64,000 bases of DNA from the NCBI RefSeq assembly GCF_900078385.1, contig NZ_FLQR01000009.1:124001-188000 (forward strand), written 5' to 3'. This document shows positions 8,279 through 17,237 of this stretch, piece by piece. The position numbers were made by a program, and so were the translations under genes. Numbering within the stretch: the first letter of the stretch is position 1; the number at the start of each line of letters is the position of its first letter. Under the pieces are notes generated by a model. It was not told the DNA's origin, made no database searches, and saw only the letters and a list, made by a program, of their open reading frames with translations. The stretch comes from an uncultured Microbacterium sp. GTDB taxonomy: Bacteria > Actinomycetota > Actinomycetes > Actinomycetales > Microbacteriaceae.

Positions 8279-11200
8279 TCACCCGAGGCACTGCGGGCCG
8301 AGGAGGCCCTTGAGCTCCCCGTACAGATCGACGCTCACCGACACCGGCATGGGCACCTCGAACACCTTCGCGGTGCCGCCCTTGTGGAGCTTGAGCGCGA
8401 CCTCGGTCGACCCCGTGTGCCGCCCGAGCACCTCGGCGAGGCGCTCGATCATCGACTCCGTGGCCCGGTGCTCCGGCATGAGCAGGACGAGTGGTCCGGA
8501 CGCGTCGACGGCCCCCAGATCGGGGACGAAGGCCGTCTGCCCGTGCAGGTTCAGCCCGTCGTCGCGGCGCGACACCCGTCCCCGCACCACGAGGATGGCA
8601 TCCGAGACCAGCAGCGACTGGAACTCGGCGTACGTCTTGCCCATGAACATCACGGTGACTTCCCCGTCGAAGTCCTCGACGGTGATCATGCCGTAGGGGT
8701 TGCCGCTCTGCTTCGCGACCCGGTGCTGCACGCTCGTGACGAGCCCGGCGACGGTGACCTGGTCGCCGTCCTGCACGTCGTCGGAGGCGAGCAGGTCGTG
8801 GATCGACGTGCTGGCGTGCTTGGCCAGCGGGATCTCGAGTCCCGCGAGCGGGTGGTCGGAGACGTACAGGCCGAGCATCTCGCGCTCGAAGGCGAGCTTG
8901 TCCTTCTTGGTCCACTCCGGGCGCTCCGGAACCTTGGCCGGCATGATCTCCTCGGCCTCGTCGTAGAGGCTGTCGAAGTCGAACCCGATGGCCCCGGTGG
9001 CCGCCTTGCGCTTCGTGTCCACGGCCGCCTCGGTGGCGTCCTCGTGGATCTCCATGAGCGCGCGGCGGGTGGAGCCGAGCGAGTCGAACGCGCCGGCCTT
9101 GATGAGCGACTCGACGGTCCGCTTGTTGGCGACGTGGATCGGCACCTTGGAGAGGAAGTCGTGGAAGCTCACGAAGGAGTCGTCCTGGCGCGCCTGCACG
9201 ATCCCGTCGACGACGTTCGCGCCGACGTTGCGGATGGCGCCGAGGCCGAAGCGGATGTCCTCGCCGACGGCCGCGAAGTACCGGATCGACTCCCCCACGT
9301 CGGGCGGGAGCACCCGGATGCCCATGCGCCGGCACTCGTTGAGGTAGACGGCGAGCTTGTCCTTCGCGTCGCCCACGCTCGTGAGGAGGGCGGCCATGTA
9401 CTCCGCCGGGTAGTGCGCCTTCAGATACGCCGTCCAATACGACACGAGTCCGTACGCGGCGGAGTGCGCCTTATTGAACGCGTAGTCGGAGAAGGGCAGG
9501 AGGATCTCCCACAGCTTCTGAACGGCGCCGTCGGAATACCCGTTCGCGTGCATGCCGGCTTCGAAGCCCTCGAACTGCTTGTCCAGCTCGGACTTCTTCT
9601 TCTTGCCCATCGCGCGGCGGAGGATGTCGGCCTGGCCGAGGCTGAACCCGGCCACCTTCTGCGCGATGGCCATCACCTGCTCCTGGTAGATGATGAGGCC
9701 GTAGCTGGTGTTCAGGATCTCGCTGAGCGATTCCTCGAACTCCGGGTGGATCGGGGTGATCTCCTGCTGCCCGTTCTTGCGCATCGCGTAGTTGATGTGC
9801 GAGTTCGCGCCCATGGGGCCCGGACGGTACAGCGCGATGACGGCGGAGATGTCCTCGAAGTTGTCGGGTTTCAGGAGGCGCAGGAGCGAGCGCATGGGCC
9901 CGCCGTCGAGCTGGAACACGCCGAGCGTATCGCCGCGCGCCAGCAGGTCGTAGGCCGCCTGATCGTCGAGTGTGAGGTCCTCGAGGACCAGCTTCTCGCC
10001 GCGGTTGGCGGCGATGTTGTCCAGCGCATCGTCGATGATCGTGAGGTTCCGGAGCCCCAGGAAGTCCATCTTGATGAGGCCGAGGGACTCGCACGACGGG
10101 TAGTCGAACTGGGTGACGATCTGGCCGTCCTGCTCCCGCTTCATGATCGGGATGATGTCGATGAGGGGCTCGGAGGACATGATGACGCCGGCGGCGTGCA
10201 CCCCCCACTGCCGCTTCAGGTTCTCCAGGCCCACGGCGGTGTCGAACACCGTCTTGGCCTCGGGGTCGGTCTCGATGACGGCGCGGAACTCGCTGGCCTC
10301 TTTGAACCGCGGATGCGTCGGGTCGAACATGCCCTCCAGCGGCATGTCCTTGCCCATGACGGCCGGCGGCATGGCCTTCGTCAGCTTCTCGCCCATGCTG
10401 AACGGGAAGCCGAGCACGCGGCCGGCGTCCTTGAGCGCCTGCTTCGCCTTGATCGTGCCGTAGGTCACGATCTGCGCGACGCGCTCGTCACCGTACTTCT
10501 CGGTCACGTACTGGATGACCTCACCGCGACGCCGGTCGTCGAAGTCGACGTCGAAGTCGGGCATCGAGACGCGGTCGGGGTTGAGGAACCGCTCGAAGAT
10601 GAGGCCGTGGCGGAGCGGATCGAGATCGGTGATCCGCATCGCGTAGGCCGCCATGGAGCCGGCACCCGAGCCACGGCCGGGACCGACGCGGATGCCGTGG
10701 TCCTTCGCCCAGTTGATGAAGTCGGCGACGACGAGGAAGTAGCCCGGGAAGCCCATCTGCACGATGACGCCGGTCTCGTACTCCGCCTGCCGGCGCACCT
10801 CGTCGGGGATGCCGCCCGGGTAGCGGTACTCCAGCCCCTTCTCGACCTCCTTGACGAACCAGCTCTCCTCCGTCTCGCCGTCGGGCACGGGGTAGCGCGG
10901 CATGTAGTTCGCCGACGTGTTGAACTCGACCTCGCAGCGCTCCGCGATGAGCAGCGTGTTGTCGCACGCGATCTCGTGGTCGCGGAAGATCTGCCGCATC
11001 TCGGCCGGCGTCTTGACGTAGTAGCCGTCCCCGTCGAACTTGAAGCGGTTGGGGTCATCGAGGGTCGAGCCGGACTGCACGCAGAGGAGGGCCGCGTGGC
11101 TCGTCGAGTCGTGCTGGTGCGTGTAGTGCAGGTCGTTCGTCGCGACGAGCGGGATCGACAGATCCTTCGCGATGCGGTGCAGGTCGGTCATGACGCGGCG

Positions 11201-11797
11201 CTCGATGGAAAGGCCGTGATCCATGATCTCGGCGAAGTAGTTCTCCTTGCCGAAGATGTCCTGGAACTCCGCGGCCGCCGCGCGCGCCGCGTCGTACTGG
11301 CCGAGCCGCAGGCGGGTCTGGACCTCGCCGGACGGGCAGCCGGTCGTCGCGATGAGTCCCTTCGAGTACTGCTGCAGCAGCTCCCGGTCCATGCGGGGCT
11401 TGAAGTAGTAGCCCTCCATCGACGCACGGCTGGAGAGGCGGAAGAGATTGTGCATCCCCTCGGTCGTCTCCGACAGGAGCGTCATGTGGGTGTAGGCGCC
11501 CGACCCGGAGACGTCGTCGCTGTTCTGCTCGGGGCTGCCCCACCGCACCCGCGACTTGTCGCTGCGATGGGTGCCGGGGGTGACGTAGGCCTCGATGCCG
11601 ATGATCGGCTTGACGCCGGCATCCTTCGCCGTCTTGTAGAACTCGAACGCGGCGAACGTGTTGCCGTGGTCGGTGACGGCGAGCGCCGGCATCCCGAGGC
11701 GGGCGGCCTCCTGGACCATCGGGCCGATGCGCGCAGCCCCGTCGAGCATCGAGTACTCGCTGTGCACGTGCAGGTGTACGAAGGAGTCGGATGCCAC
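8279..11797 (-). CDS. dnaE: DNA polymerase III alpha subunit
   Basis: This is the main replicative DNA polymerase (DnaE1 type, 1172 residues). The N-terminal PHP domain opens with FVHLHVHSEYSMLDGA. The polymerase core contains the GPGRGSGAGSM loop and the catalytic acidic motif PDFDVDFDDRR, with further core segments WGVHAAGVIMS and FQLDGGPMRSLL. C-terminal regions include the helix-hairpin-helix zone (ECRRMGIRVLPPDV), an OB domain (DGDQVTVAGLVTSV) and a tau-binding tail. The start is GTG, preceded by TAGACT and 6 bases (leaderless). Because proofreading by the PHP domain is common in actinobacterial DnaE1, the intact His-rich PHP motif suggests it here too; that is inference. Confidence 0.97.
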   Translation of the reverse strand: MASDSFVHLHVHSEYSMLDGAARIGPMVQEAARLGMPALAVTDHGNTFAAFEFYKTAKDAGVKPIIGIEAYVTPGTHRSDKSRVRWGSPEQNSDDVSGSGAYTHMTLLSETTEGMHNLFRLSSRASMEGYYFKPRMDRELLQQYSKGLIATTGCPSGEVQTRLRLGQYDAARAAAAEFQDIFGKENYFAEIMDHGLSIERRVMTDLHRIAKDLSIPLVATNDLHYTHQHDSTSHAALLCVQSGSTLDDPNRFKFDGDGYYVKTPAEMRQIFRDHEIACDNTLLIAERCEVEFNTSANYMPRYPVPDGETEESWFVKEVEKGLEYRYPGGIPDEVRRQAEYETGVIVQMGFPGYFLVVADFINWAKDHGIRVGPGRGSGAGSMAAYAMRITDLDPLRHGLIFERFLNPDRVSMPDFDVDFDDRRRGEVIQYVTEKYGDERVAQIVTYGTIKAKQALKDAGRVLGFPFSMGEKLTKAMPPAVMGKDMPLEGMFDPTHPRFKEASEFRAVIETDPEAKTVFDTAVGLENLKRQWGVHAAGVIMSSEPLIDIIPIMKREQDGQIVTQFDYPSCESLGLIKMDFLGLRNLTIIDDALDNIAANRGEKLVLEDLTLDDQAAYDLLARGDTLGVFQLDGGPMRSLLRLLKPDNFEDISAVIALYRPGPMGANSHINYAMRKNGQQEITPIHPEFEESLSEILNTSYGLIIYQEQVMAIAQKVAGFSLGQADILRRAMGKKKKSELDKQFEGFEAGMHANGYSDGAVQKLWEILLPFSDYAFNKAHSAAYGLVSYWTAYLKAHYPAEYMAALLTSVGDAKDKLAVYLNECRRMGIRVLPPDVGESIRYFAAVGEDIRFGLGAIRNVGANVVDGIVQARQDDSFVSFHDFLSKVPIHVANKRTVESLIKAGAFDSLGSTRRALMEIHEDATEAAVDTKRKAATGAIGFDFDSLYDEAEEIMPAKVPERPEWTKKDKLAFEREMLGLYVSDHPLAGLEIPLAKHASTSIHDLLASDDVQDGDQVTVAGLVTSVQHRVAKQSGNPYGMITVEDFDGEVTVMFMGKTYAEFQSLLVSDAILVVRGRVSRRDDGLNLHGQTAFVPDLGAVDASGPLVLLMPEHRATESMIERLAEVLGRHTGSTEVALKLHKGGTAKVFEVPMPVSVSVDLYGELKGLLGPQCLG

Positions 11798-11803
11798 CCG
11801 TCG

Positions 11804-11809
11804 AGTCTA
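11804..11809 (-). promoter_or_regulatory. Leaderless -10 box of dnaE
   Basis: TAGACT on the minus strand, 6 bases before the GTG start. It lies back to back with the Nudix promoter, the two -10 boxes being 32 bp apart. Confidence 0.6.
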
Positions 11810-11841
11810 CGTCGGCCTCCGGACACGGGTTCGGAGCGCCC

Positions 11842-11847
11842 TAGGCT
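11842..11847 (+). promoter_or_regulatory. Leaderless -10 box of the Nudix gene
   Basis: TAGGCT is followed by 7 bases and the ATG at 11855. Confidence 0.6.
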
Positions 11848-11854
11848 GGTCGGC

Positions 11855-12328
11855 ATGGCCACTCCCGATTTCGTCCTGGCGCTGCGCGAGCAGATCGGGC
11901 ATGCGCCCCTGCCCCTGGTCGGGACCACGGCGGTCGTGTTCCGGGACGAGAAGGTGCTGCTCGGCAAGCGCGCCGACAACGGCGCGTGGCAGTGCGTGTC
12001 GGGCATCGTCGACCCGGGCGAGGAGCCCGCCGACGCGGCCGCCCGCGAATGCCTCGAAGAGGCCGGCGTCGTCGTGCGCGTCCAGCGGCTCGCGCTCGTT
12101 CACCAGATCCCCCGCATCACCTATGCCAACGGCGACCAGGTGGACTACCTCGATCTGGTGTTCCGCTGCGAGTGGGTCTCCGGTGACCCGCACCCCGCCG
12201 ACGGCGAGCTGACCGAGGTCGGGTTCTACGACCTCGGCGCGATGGGCGACCTCGCGCCGGAGCAGGTGCGTCTCGTCGCCCTCGCGATCGCGGAGGACGA
12301 TCCCGCGACCTTCCGCGGCGGTCGCTGA
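11855..12328 (+). CDS. Nudix hydrolase
   Basis: This 157-residue pyrophosphohydrolase cleaves a nucleoside diphosphate linked to some moiety X. It has a complete Nudix box: G-x5-E-x7-R-E-x-L-E-E-x-G-V from residue 50 (GIVDPGEEP then AARECLEEAGV), following the usual beta strand (LGKRADNGAWQCVSG). The fold is a single domain with no added module, so the substrate (house-cleaning dNTP, NADH or other) cannot be told. The frame continues far upstream across dnaE, but the ATG used here sits 7 bases after a TAGGCT box. It diverges from dnaE. The 115 bases to the next gene hold no structure I trust. Confidence 0.9.
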   Translation: MATPDFVLALREQIGHAPLPLVGTTAVVFRDEKVLLGKRADNGAWQCVSGIVDPGEEPADAAARECLEEAGVVVRVQRLALVHQIPRITYANGDQVDYLDLVFRCEWVSGDPHPADGELTEVGFYDLGAMGDLAPEQVRLVALAIAEDDPATFRGGR

Positions 12329-12443
12329 CCCCGCCGCGCACGCCTGTCCCCCGCGTCCGGCGATCAGCCCGGCTCAGGCCGGTGTGCCCGGCATCCGCCT
12401 GACTCCGGCAGATCGCCTGAGTGGGGCTGCGGGATCCCGCGGG

Positions 12444-12893
12444 CTAGAACTCCTCGTCGAGGGCGTACTGCTGCTGCCACGACTCGGGCCGAGGGATGCC
12501 GAGCCCGTACAGGTAGCGGATGAGCTGGCCGTGGTGCTGCGTCTCGTGCTCGAGGAGCGCGAGCGCGTACTGCCAGTCACCGTCGGACTCGACGCTCCCG
12601 AGCCACTCCGCCACGTCGGTGGCCGTCGCCGCGAAGGCGGCGCGGAGAGCGGCGCCATCGGTCGTCTGCTCGTGCGTGACGGGGCTCGTGAAGCCCTGCC
12701 AGGCGCCGGCCCGGGCGGCGCGCGGGTAGCTCTCCCGCGCGCCGAGCACGCACCACAGCTGCTCGCCGAGGGGGTTCGACGGCAGGCCGGGCAGGCGTGC
12801 GCCGAGCTGCTCGGCCGACACCGCCTCGACGAGGTCGAGCCACAGGGCGTCCGCGCGGGCGAAGCGGCGGCCGAGCACGGTGGTCGCGGTCAT
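12444..12893 (-). CDS. DinB-like four-helix protein
   Basis: This 149-residue protein looks like a member of the DinB/YfiT-type superfamily of four-helix metalloproteins, many of which act as thiol-dependent transferases or hydrolases. Visible features are the N-terminal helix FARADALWLDLVEAVSAEQL and the late motif HETQHHGQLIRYLYGLG, where the HxxxH-type pair and an earlier His could form the metal site. The ATG overlaps the TGA of the upstream GNAT gene (ATGA), so the two are translated together. Substrate and role are unknown. The C-terminus WQQQYALDEEF is shared with proteins annotated DUF664/DinB in actinobacteria, as far as I recall. Confidence 0.7.
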   Translation of the reverse strand: MTATTVLGRRFARADALWLDLVEAVSAEQLGARLPGLPSNPLGEQLWCVLGARESYPRAARAGAWQGFTSPVTHEQTTDGAALRAAFAATATDVAEWLGSVESDGDWQYALALLEHETQHHGQLIRYLYGLGIPRPESWQQQYALDEEF

Positions 12894-13459
12894 CGGAGGT
12901 CCTTTCGCATGAGCACCCGCGGGTACCCGTTCAGCACGGAGTCGGTGCCGGCGGCCCTGCGGAAGCCGGCCTTCTGGAACAGGGCGCGGGTGCCGACGTA
13001 CGCCATCGTGAGGTCGACCTTCTCGCCGTGATTGTCGACGGGATACCCCTCGACGGCGGGAGCGCCGTTCGCACGGGCGAACTCGACGGACCCCGCCAGC
13101 AGCGCGTGCGAGATGCCCTCCCCGCGATGGCCCGGCCGCACGCGGATGCACCAGATGCTCCACACATCGAGGTCGTCGACGTGCGGGATCCTCCGGTTCG
13201 TCGCGAACGCCGTATCGGCGCGCGGGTGCACGGCCGCCCAGCCCACCACCTCGTCGCCGTCATACGCGAGCACGCCGGGCGGGCCGAGTTCCATGAGCTC
13301 ACGGACCCGCTCCCCGCGGGCCTGCTTGTGGAGGGACACGTTCTCCTTGGGCTGCACGCGGTAGCTCAGGCACCAGCACACGTCGGCGTCCGGACGCTTG
13401 GGCCCCAGCATCGTCTGCACATCAGCGAAGCGCGTCGCCGGCCGCACGTCGATCGTCAT
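12890..13459 (-). CDS. GNAT family N-acetyltransferase
   Basis: This 189-residue protein is predicted to transfer an acetyl group from acetyl-CoA to an amine. The acetyl-CoA binding loop is visible as RVRPGHRGEGISHALL around residue 115-130, preceded by the beta-4 strand DVWSIWCIRV and followed by the C-terminal MAYVGTRALFQKAGF typical of the fold. The N-terminal CWCLSYRVQ has two cysteines in tandem, which is unusual but also seen in a GNAT subgroup with similar openings. It is the first gene of a two-gene unit with the DinB-like protein, coupled by an ATGA overlap. The acceptor is unknown. Confidence 0.88.
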   Translation of the reverse strand: MTIDVRPATRFADVQTMLGPKRPDADVCWCLSYRVQPKENVSLHKQARGERVRELMELGPPGVLAYDGDEVVGWAAVHPRADTAFATNRRIPHVDDLDVWSIWCIRVRPGHRGEGISHALLAGSVEFARANGAPAVEGYPVDNHGEKVDLTMAYVGTRALFQKAGFRRAAGTDSVLNGYPRVLMRKDLR

Positions 13460-13484
13460 GCCGACAGGATGCCAGAGGCCACGG

Positions 13485-15140
13485 TCACTGCGGAGGGCGG
13501 AGCTCGGTCGGGTCGAGGTAGGTGAGGCTGTAGACCGGGCGATCGCCCAGGGGCTCCGCGAGCTCCAGCACGAAGGCGGTCGGCGGGTTGCTCTGGCATT
13601 CGGCGGCGCCCTCGCGGGGGGTCACACCGAGGAGCACCTCGACGACGTCGTCGGCCTCGTTCAGCGTCACGACCTGGATCCGGCCCGCGGCATCCTGACC
13701 CGAGTTGCACGCGCGCTCGGTGACGAGCAGGTGCAGTGCGGTCTCCTCCGCTGCCGGCGGGTGCGCAGGATCCAGTGCGACGTCCACCGAGCCGAGGCCG
13801 TCGAGGACGGTCTCCAGCCGGCATCCCTGCCACGAATCGAGGGCCCATTCGCCTCCGGTGCGCCGGATCGTCAGCAGCTCGTGCGTCGCGCCGTCACCGG
13901 ACTGCGTCTCCTGATGGATCACGGTGGACATGAGCAGGAGTTCGTCGGCGCTCTGCGACACGACGAACCACTCGTCCGGGTTCAGGCCCGGAACCTCGCG
14001 GCCCTCGAGCGCCGCCTGGCCGGCGTCGTCGAGTTCCGACAGCGGCGTGCCGAGCGCGAACGCCTCGCCGGGGATCAGCGTCCCATTGCACCGCGCCCCG
14101 TCGCCGGGCTCCGCGTCCGGAACCGCCTCATCGGGCGCCTCCGTCGCGATCGACACCGTGACGGACCAGGTGGGGGCGGGGAGGCCCGTCGCCGTGCCGC
14201 CCACGTCGACGGCCGCGCTGGATCCGCTCAGCGGCAGGAGGCTCTCGCCGTCGACGAGCGTCGTGCTCGGGTAGGGGCCGCCGACCTCGACCAGGAGGTC
14301 ACCGTCCGGCTGCTCGGTGACGGTGGCACCCGCGTCGCGCACCGCGTCGAGGAGGCCACGGCGCTGATCGAGCGCGGCGATGTACCAGGGGGCGGCGTCG
14401 CCCAGCATCGACTGGGCGATGAACGACGCGGAGCCGGTGCCGTCGGTCGGCCCGAAGTAGCGTTCGGTGAAGGCCGCGATGATGCCGTCCGCGTCTGTCG
14501 GCAGCGCCTCCACCCAGGCGGGATCGACGGCCGGGAAGTCCGTCCCGGTCGTAATGGAGGGCGGTGAGAGCCAGCCCTCGCCGGCGACGAGGGCATCCGC
14601 GTCGGGACCCTGACCGTCGATCACGGTGGTCTCGCTCTCCGGGCCGGCGATGCGCCACGGCCCGCCGTCGACGGGGGCGTAGAGGGCGTCGACCGAGCGG
14701 ATGCGGAGGTAGCCGTCCGCCTCCCGGACGCCGGACTCCGCGCCGGGGTCCTCGAGTTCGCCGATGAAGTTCGTCTCCGCCGTCGTCAGGATCCGCAGGA
14801 ACCCGCCGTCGGGCACCTGGTCCAGCAGCGGCCTGCCGAGGTCGAGCGTGCCGGTGTCGTCGTTCGTGCTCGGCGCCGGCCGCGGCATCCACTGCGCCAC
14901 GAGCACGGCACCGGCGGCGATCAGCGCGACGACCACGACGGCCGCCACGGCGGCGAGGACGCCTGCCGGCATCCCCCACCGCGGGCGGCGCGCCGCCGCG
15001 ATCACCCGCGCGGCGGGCCGCCGTGCGGGCGCCTTCTCCTCGGCGATCTGCGCCATGAGACGTCGCCGTGCCGTCGCGACGGCATCCTCGCCGACCGTCG
15101 TCCCGGGCGCGAGGTCACGCACCCTGCTGAACTCGTCCAT
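13485..15140 (-). CDS. Large single-pass membrane protein paired with an ECF sigma factor
   Basis: This 551-residue protein has a cytoplasmic N-terminal segment of about 55 residues, one transmembrane helix (about 57-80, MPAGVLAAVAAVVVVALIA) and a ~465-residue external region. Its coding start overlaps the 3' end of the sigma gene by 26 bp, so the pair is co-expressed. The cytoplasmic part (RDLAPGTTVGEDAVATARRRLMAQI) resembles the short N-terminus of actinobacterial CU044_5270-type partners of ECF factors and lacks the zinc HxxxCxxC motif of ZAS anti-sigma proteins. The external region has no recognised enzyme motif. It may be a membrane anchor, sensor or anti-sigma; the pairing is seen, the role is inferred. 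Confidence 0.78.
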   Translation of the reverse strand: MDEFSRVRDLAPGTTVGEDAVATARRRLMAQIAEEKAPARRPAARVIAAARRPRWGMPAGVLAAVAAVVVVALIAAGAVLVAQWMPRPAPSTNDDTGTLDLGRPLLDQVPDGGFLRILTTAETNFIGELEDPGAESGVREADGYLRIRSVDALYAPVDGGPWRIAGPESETTVIDGQGPDADALVAGEGWLSPPSITTGTDFPAVDPAWVEALPTDADGIIAAFTERYFGPTDGTGSASFIAQSMLGDAAPWYIAALDQRRGLLDAVRDAGATVTEQPDGDLLVEVGGPYPSTTLVDGESLLPLSGSSAAVDVGGTATGLPAPTWSVTVSIATEAPDEAVPDAEPGDGARCNGTLIPGEAFALGTPLSELDDAGQAALEGREVPGLNPDEWFVVSQSADELLLMSTVIHQETQSGDGATHELLTIRRTGGEWALDSWQGCRLETVLDGLGSVDVALDPAHPPAAEETALHLLVTERACNSGQDAAGRIQVVTLNEADDVVEVLLGVTPREGAAECQSNPPTAFVLELAEPLGDRPVYSLTYLDPTELRPPQ

Positions 15141-15708
15141 CGCGCCCCTCCTCTCGTCCGATTCCCCACGCCGCGCCGGCGGCGCCGAGCTTTCTTCGCA
15201 CCCGGTTCAGCCGTGACCGCACGGTTCCCACCGGGACGTTCAGCGCGACGGCGATCTCCTCGTAGGTGAGGTCGCCCCACGCGTGCAGCAGCAGCGTCTC
15301 CCGATCCCGCGACGGCAGCGCGTCGATGTCCCGCGCCAGGCGCGCCAGCGTCGCGGCCGCATCCGTGCGGTCCTCGGCGCGCGCGATGTCGCCGTCGGTC
15401 CACCCGTCGGCCACCCCGGCGGAAGCGACGACGGAGCGCCACTGCCGCGCCTCGTTCGCCCGCTGCTTCTTGATGAGCCGTGACGCGATCCCGAGCAGCC
15501 ACGGCATCGCCGACTCCCACGCGTGATCGAACGTCGATCGGCGCCGGAAGGCGACGAGGAACGTCTCGCTGAGGACGTCCTGTCCGCCCTGCTCGCCCAC
15601 CCGCCGTGCCGCGAAACGGCCGACGGCGCGGGCGTGCCGGTCGAACAGCTCCGCGAAGGCGGAGGGGTCATCCAGGGACCGCCGGATGATCGCGCTGTCG
15701 GTGCTCAC
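15115..15708 (-). CDS. ECF-type RNA polymerase sigma factor
   Basis: This alternative sigma factor of about 197 residues would redirect RNA polymerase in response to an envelope signal. Region 2 is visible as FAELFDRHARAVGRFAARR through VLSETFLVAFRRRSTF with the following AMPWLLGIASRLI. Region 4 is LPSRDRETLLLHAWGDLTYEEIAVALNVPVGTVRSRLNRVRRKL, a clear helix-turn-helix. Two GTG codons, at 15726 and 15708, are possible starts; the downstream one (MSTDSAIIRRSL) fits the family better, though neither has a strong ribosome site. The gene overlaps the downstream membrane-protein gene by 26 bp. Its target promoters cannot be inferred from this window. Confidence 0.9.
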   Translation of the reverse strand: MSTDSAIIRRSLDDPSAFAELFDRHARAVGRFAARRVGEQGGQDVLSETFLVAFRRRSTFDHAWESAMPWLLGIASRLIKKQRANEARQWRSVVASAGVADGWTDGDIARAEDRTDAAATLARLARDIDALPSRDRETLLLHAWGDLTYEEIAVALNVPVGTVRSRLNRVRRKLGAAGAAWGIGREEGRDGRVQQGA

Positions 15709-15739
15709 ACTGGGTATTGCCCGCACAGCGCGATCCGGT

Positions 15740-16666
15740 TCACGACTGGTCGCCGCGGAGGACGTCGAGGGCGTGGGCCAGGTCGGCCGGGTAGTCCGAG
15801 GAGAACGTCACCCAGTCGGTCGTGCCGGGGTGCGCGAAGGACAGTTCGTGCGCATGCAGCCATTGGCGGGTGAGGCCGAGGCGCGCCGACAGCGTGGGGT
15901 CGGCACCGTACAGCGGGTCGCCGACGCACGGGTGGCGGTGCGCGGCCATGTGCACGCGGATCTGGTGGGTGCGGCCCGTCTCGAGGTGGATCTCCAGGAG
16001 CGAGGCGCCGGGGAACGCCTCGAGCGTCTCGTAGTGGGTGACGGAGTCCTTGCCGGTGGGCGTCACCGCGAACTTCCACGAGTGCGTGGGATGCCGGCCG
16101 ATGGGCGCGTCGATGGTCCCGGCCAGCGGATCGGGATGCCCCTGGACGACGGCGTGGTAGATCTTGTCGACCTCGCGCTCCTTGAACGCGCGCTTGAGCG
16201 CGGTGTACGCCCGCTCGCTCTTGGCGACGACCATGAGCCCGCTCGTGCCGACGTCGAGGCGGTGCACGACGCCCTGACGCTCGGCGGCGCCGGTCGTGGC
16301 GATCCGGAAGCCGGCGGCCGCGAGCGCGCCCAGCACGGTGGGCCCCTCCCAGCCGACGGACGGGTGCGCCGCCACTCCGGCCGGCTTGTCGACGACGACG
16401 ATGTCGTCGTCGACGTAGACGATGCCGAGGTCCGGCACGGCGATCGGCACGATCTCCGGCTCCCGCCTGGCCTGCCAGCTCACCTCGAGCCAGCCGCCCG
16501 CCGCGAGCTTGTCGGCCTTGCCGAGCGTCCGGCCGTCCAGCACGACGCCGCCGGCCTCGGCCACGTCGGCCGCGAAGGTGCGGGAGAACCCGAGGAGCTT
16601 CGCGAGCGCGGCATCCACCCGGACGCCGTCCAGACCGTCCGGGACGGGGAGACTGCGGGAGTCCAT
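15740..16666 (-). CDS. rluD: RluA/RluD-family 23S rRNA pseudouridine synthase
   Basis: It isomerises specific uridines in RNA, most likely 23S rRNA, to pseudouridine. The 308-residue protein has an N-terminal S4 RNA-binding domain (residues 1-70, [29 protein letters not shown]) and the catalytic domain with [15 protein letters not shown], which contains the nucleophilic Asp. [15 protein letters not shown] follows later. The ATG is one base after the lspA stop (TGACATG), so it is the last gene of the wag31-lspA-rlu string, an arrangement widely conserved in actinobacteria. Whether it modifies the RluD sites or others is not decided by sequence; the symbol is by subfamily. Confidence 0.92.
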   Translation of the reverse strand: MDSRSLPVPDGLDGVRVDAALAKLLGFSRTFAADVAEAGGVVLDGRTLGKADKLAAGGWLEVSWQARREPEIVPIAVPDLGIVYVDDDIVVVDKPAGVAAHPSVGWEGPTVLGALAAAGFRIATTGAAERQGVVHRLDVGTSGLMVVAKSERAYTALKRAFKEREVDKIYHAVVQGHPDPLAGTIDAPIGRHPTHSWKFAVTPTGKDSVTHYETLEAFPGASLLEIHLETGRTHQIRVHMAAHRHPCVGDPLYGADPTLSARLGLTRQWLHAHELSFAHPGTTDWVTFSSDYPADLAHALDVLRGDQS

Positions 16667-16667
16667 G

Positions 16668-17228
16668 TCAGGCGTCCGCGGCGGTGACGGCATCCTCGTC
16701 GTGCGCCGCGCGGCGGCGCTCCCGCGTGCCGTCCAGGTGGAGGCCCAGCAGGACGAGAAGCGCGACCGTGATCATCATCGAGACGATGAAGATGTCGGCG
16801 ACGTTGTAGATCGCGGGCATCATCCACGGCGTGTGGATGAAGTCGACCACGTGCCCCGTGGGGAATCCCGGGTCGCGCAGCAGCCGGTCGGTGAGGTTGC
16901 CGAGGATCCCGCCGAGGAGGAGCCCCAGGACGACGGCCCACCAGCGCGATCGGACCCGGCGGACCGCCAGGACGACGATCGTGACGGCCGCGGCCGCGAG
17001 GATGATCGTGAAGACCCAGGTCACGCCCTCGCCGAGCGAGAATGCCGCGCCGGGGTTGCGGGTGAGGTAGAGCTGGAGGAACTCGCCGAGCACGGGGACC
17101 CGCTCCTGATAGGGCAGGTTCTCGAGGGCGAGGTGCTTGGTGAACTGATCGGCGGCCAGCACCAGCACCGCGAGGAACGCGATGATGGTGCCGGCCGCCG
17201 CAGCACGCAGGGGGGCCTTGCCTGTCAA
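16668..17228 (-). CDS. lspA: Lipoprotein signal peptidase (signal peptidase II)
   Basis: This membrane aspartyl protease cleaves signal peptides of lipid-modified prolipoproteins, such as the oxidase subunit II encoded in this window. The 186-residue protein has four transmembrane helices and both catalytic Asp motifs: [22 protein letters not shown] and [11 protein letters not shown]. The conserved [13 protein letters not shown] loop lies between helices 1 and 2. The start appears to be TTG, 10 bases after the wag31 stop, with no better ATG or GTG before the first helix. It sits between wag31 and the pseudouridine synthase as in related genomes. Confidence 0.94.
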   Translation of the reverse strand: MTGKAPLRAAAAGTIIAFLAVLVLAADQFTKHLALENLPYQERVPVLGEFLQLYLTRNPGAAFSLGEGVTWVFTIILAAAAVTIVVLAVRRVRSRWWAVVLGLLLGGILGNLTDRLLRDPGFPTGHVVDFIHTPWMMPAIYNVADIFIVSMMITVALLVLLGLHLDGTRERRRAAHDEDAVTAADA

Positions 17229-17237
17229 AGGCGAGGC

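Noticed and set aside
5390..12328. A 2,312-codon open frame on the plus strand across nrdR, hisD and dnaE
   Set aside because: It is antisense to three well-supported genes, has Arg/Asp/Val-rich low-complexity translation and no domain; only its last 158 codons, the Nudix gene, are real. High GC with few stops explains it.
12329..12443. Possible terminator between the convergent Nudix and DinB-like genes
   Set aside because: Only short imperfect GC stems are present; none is distinct enough from background for this base composition.
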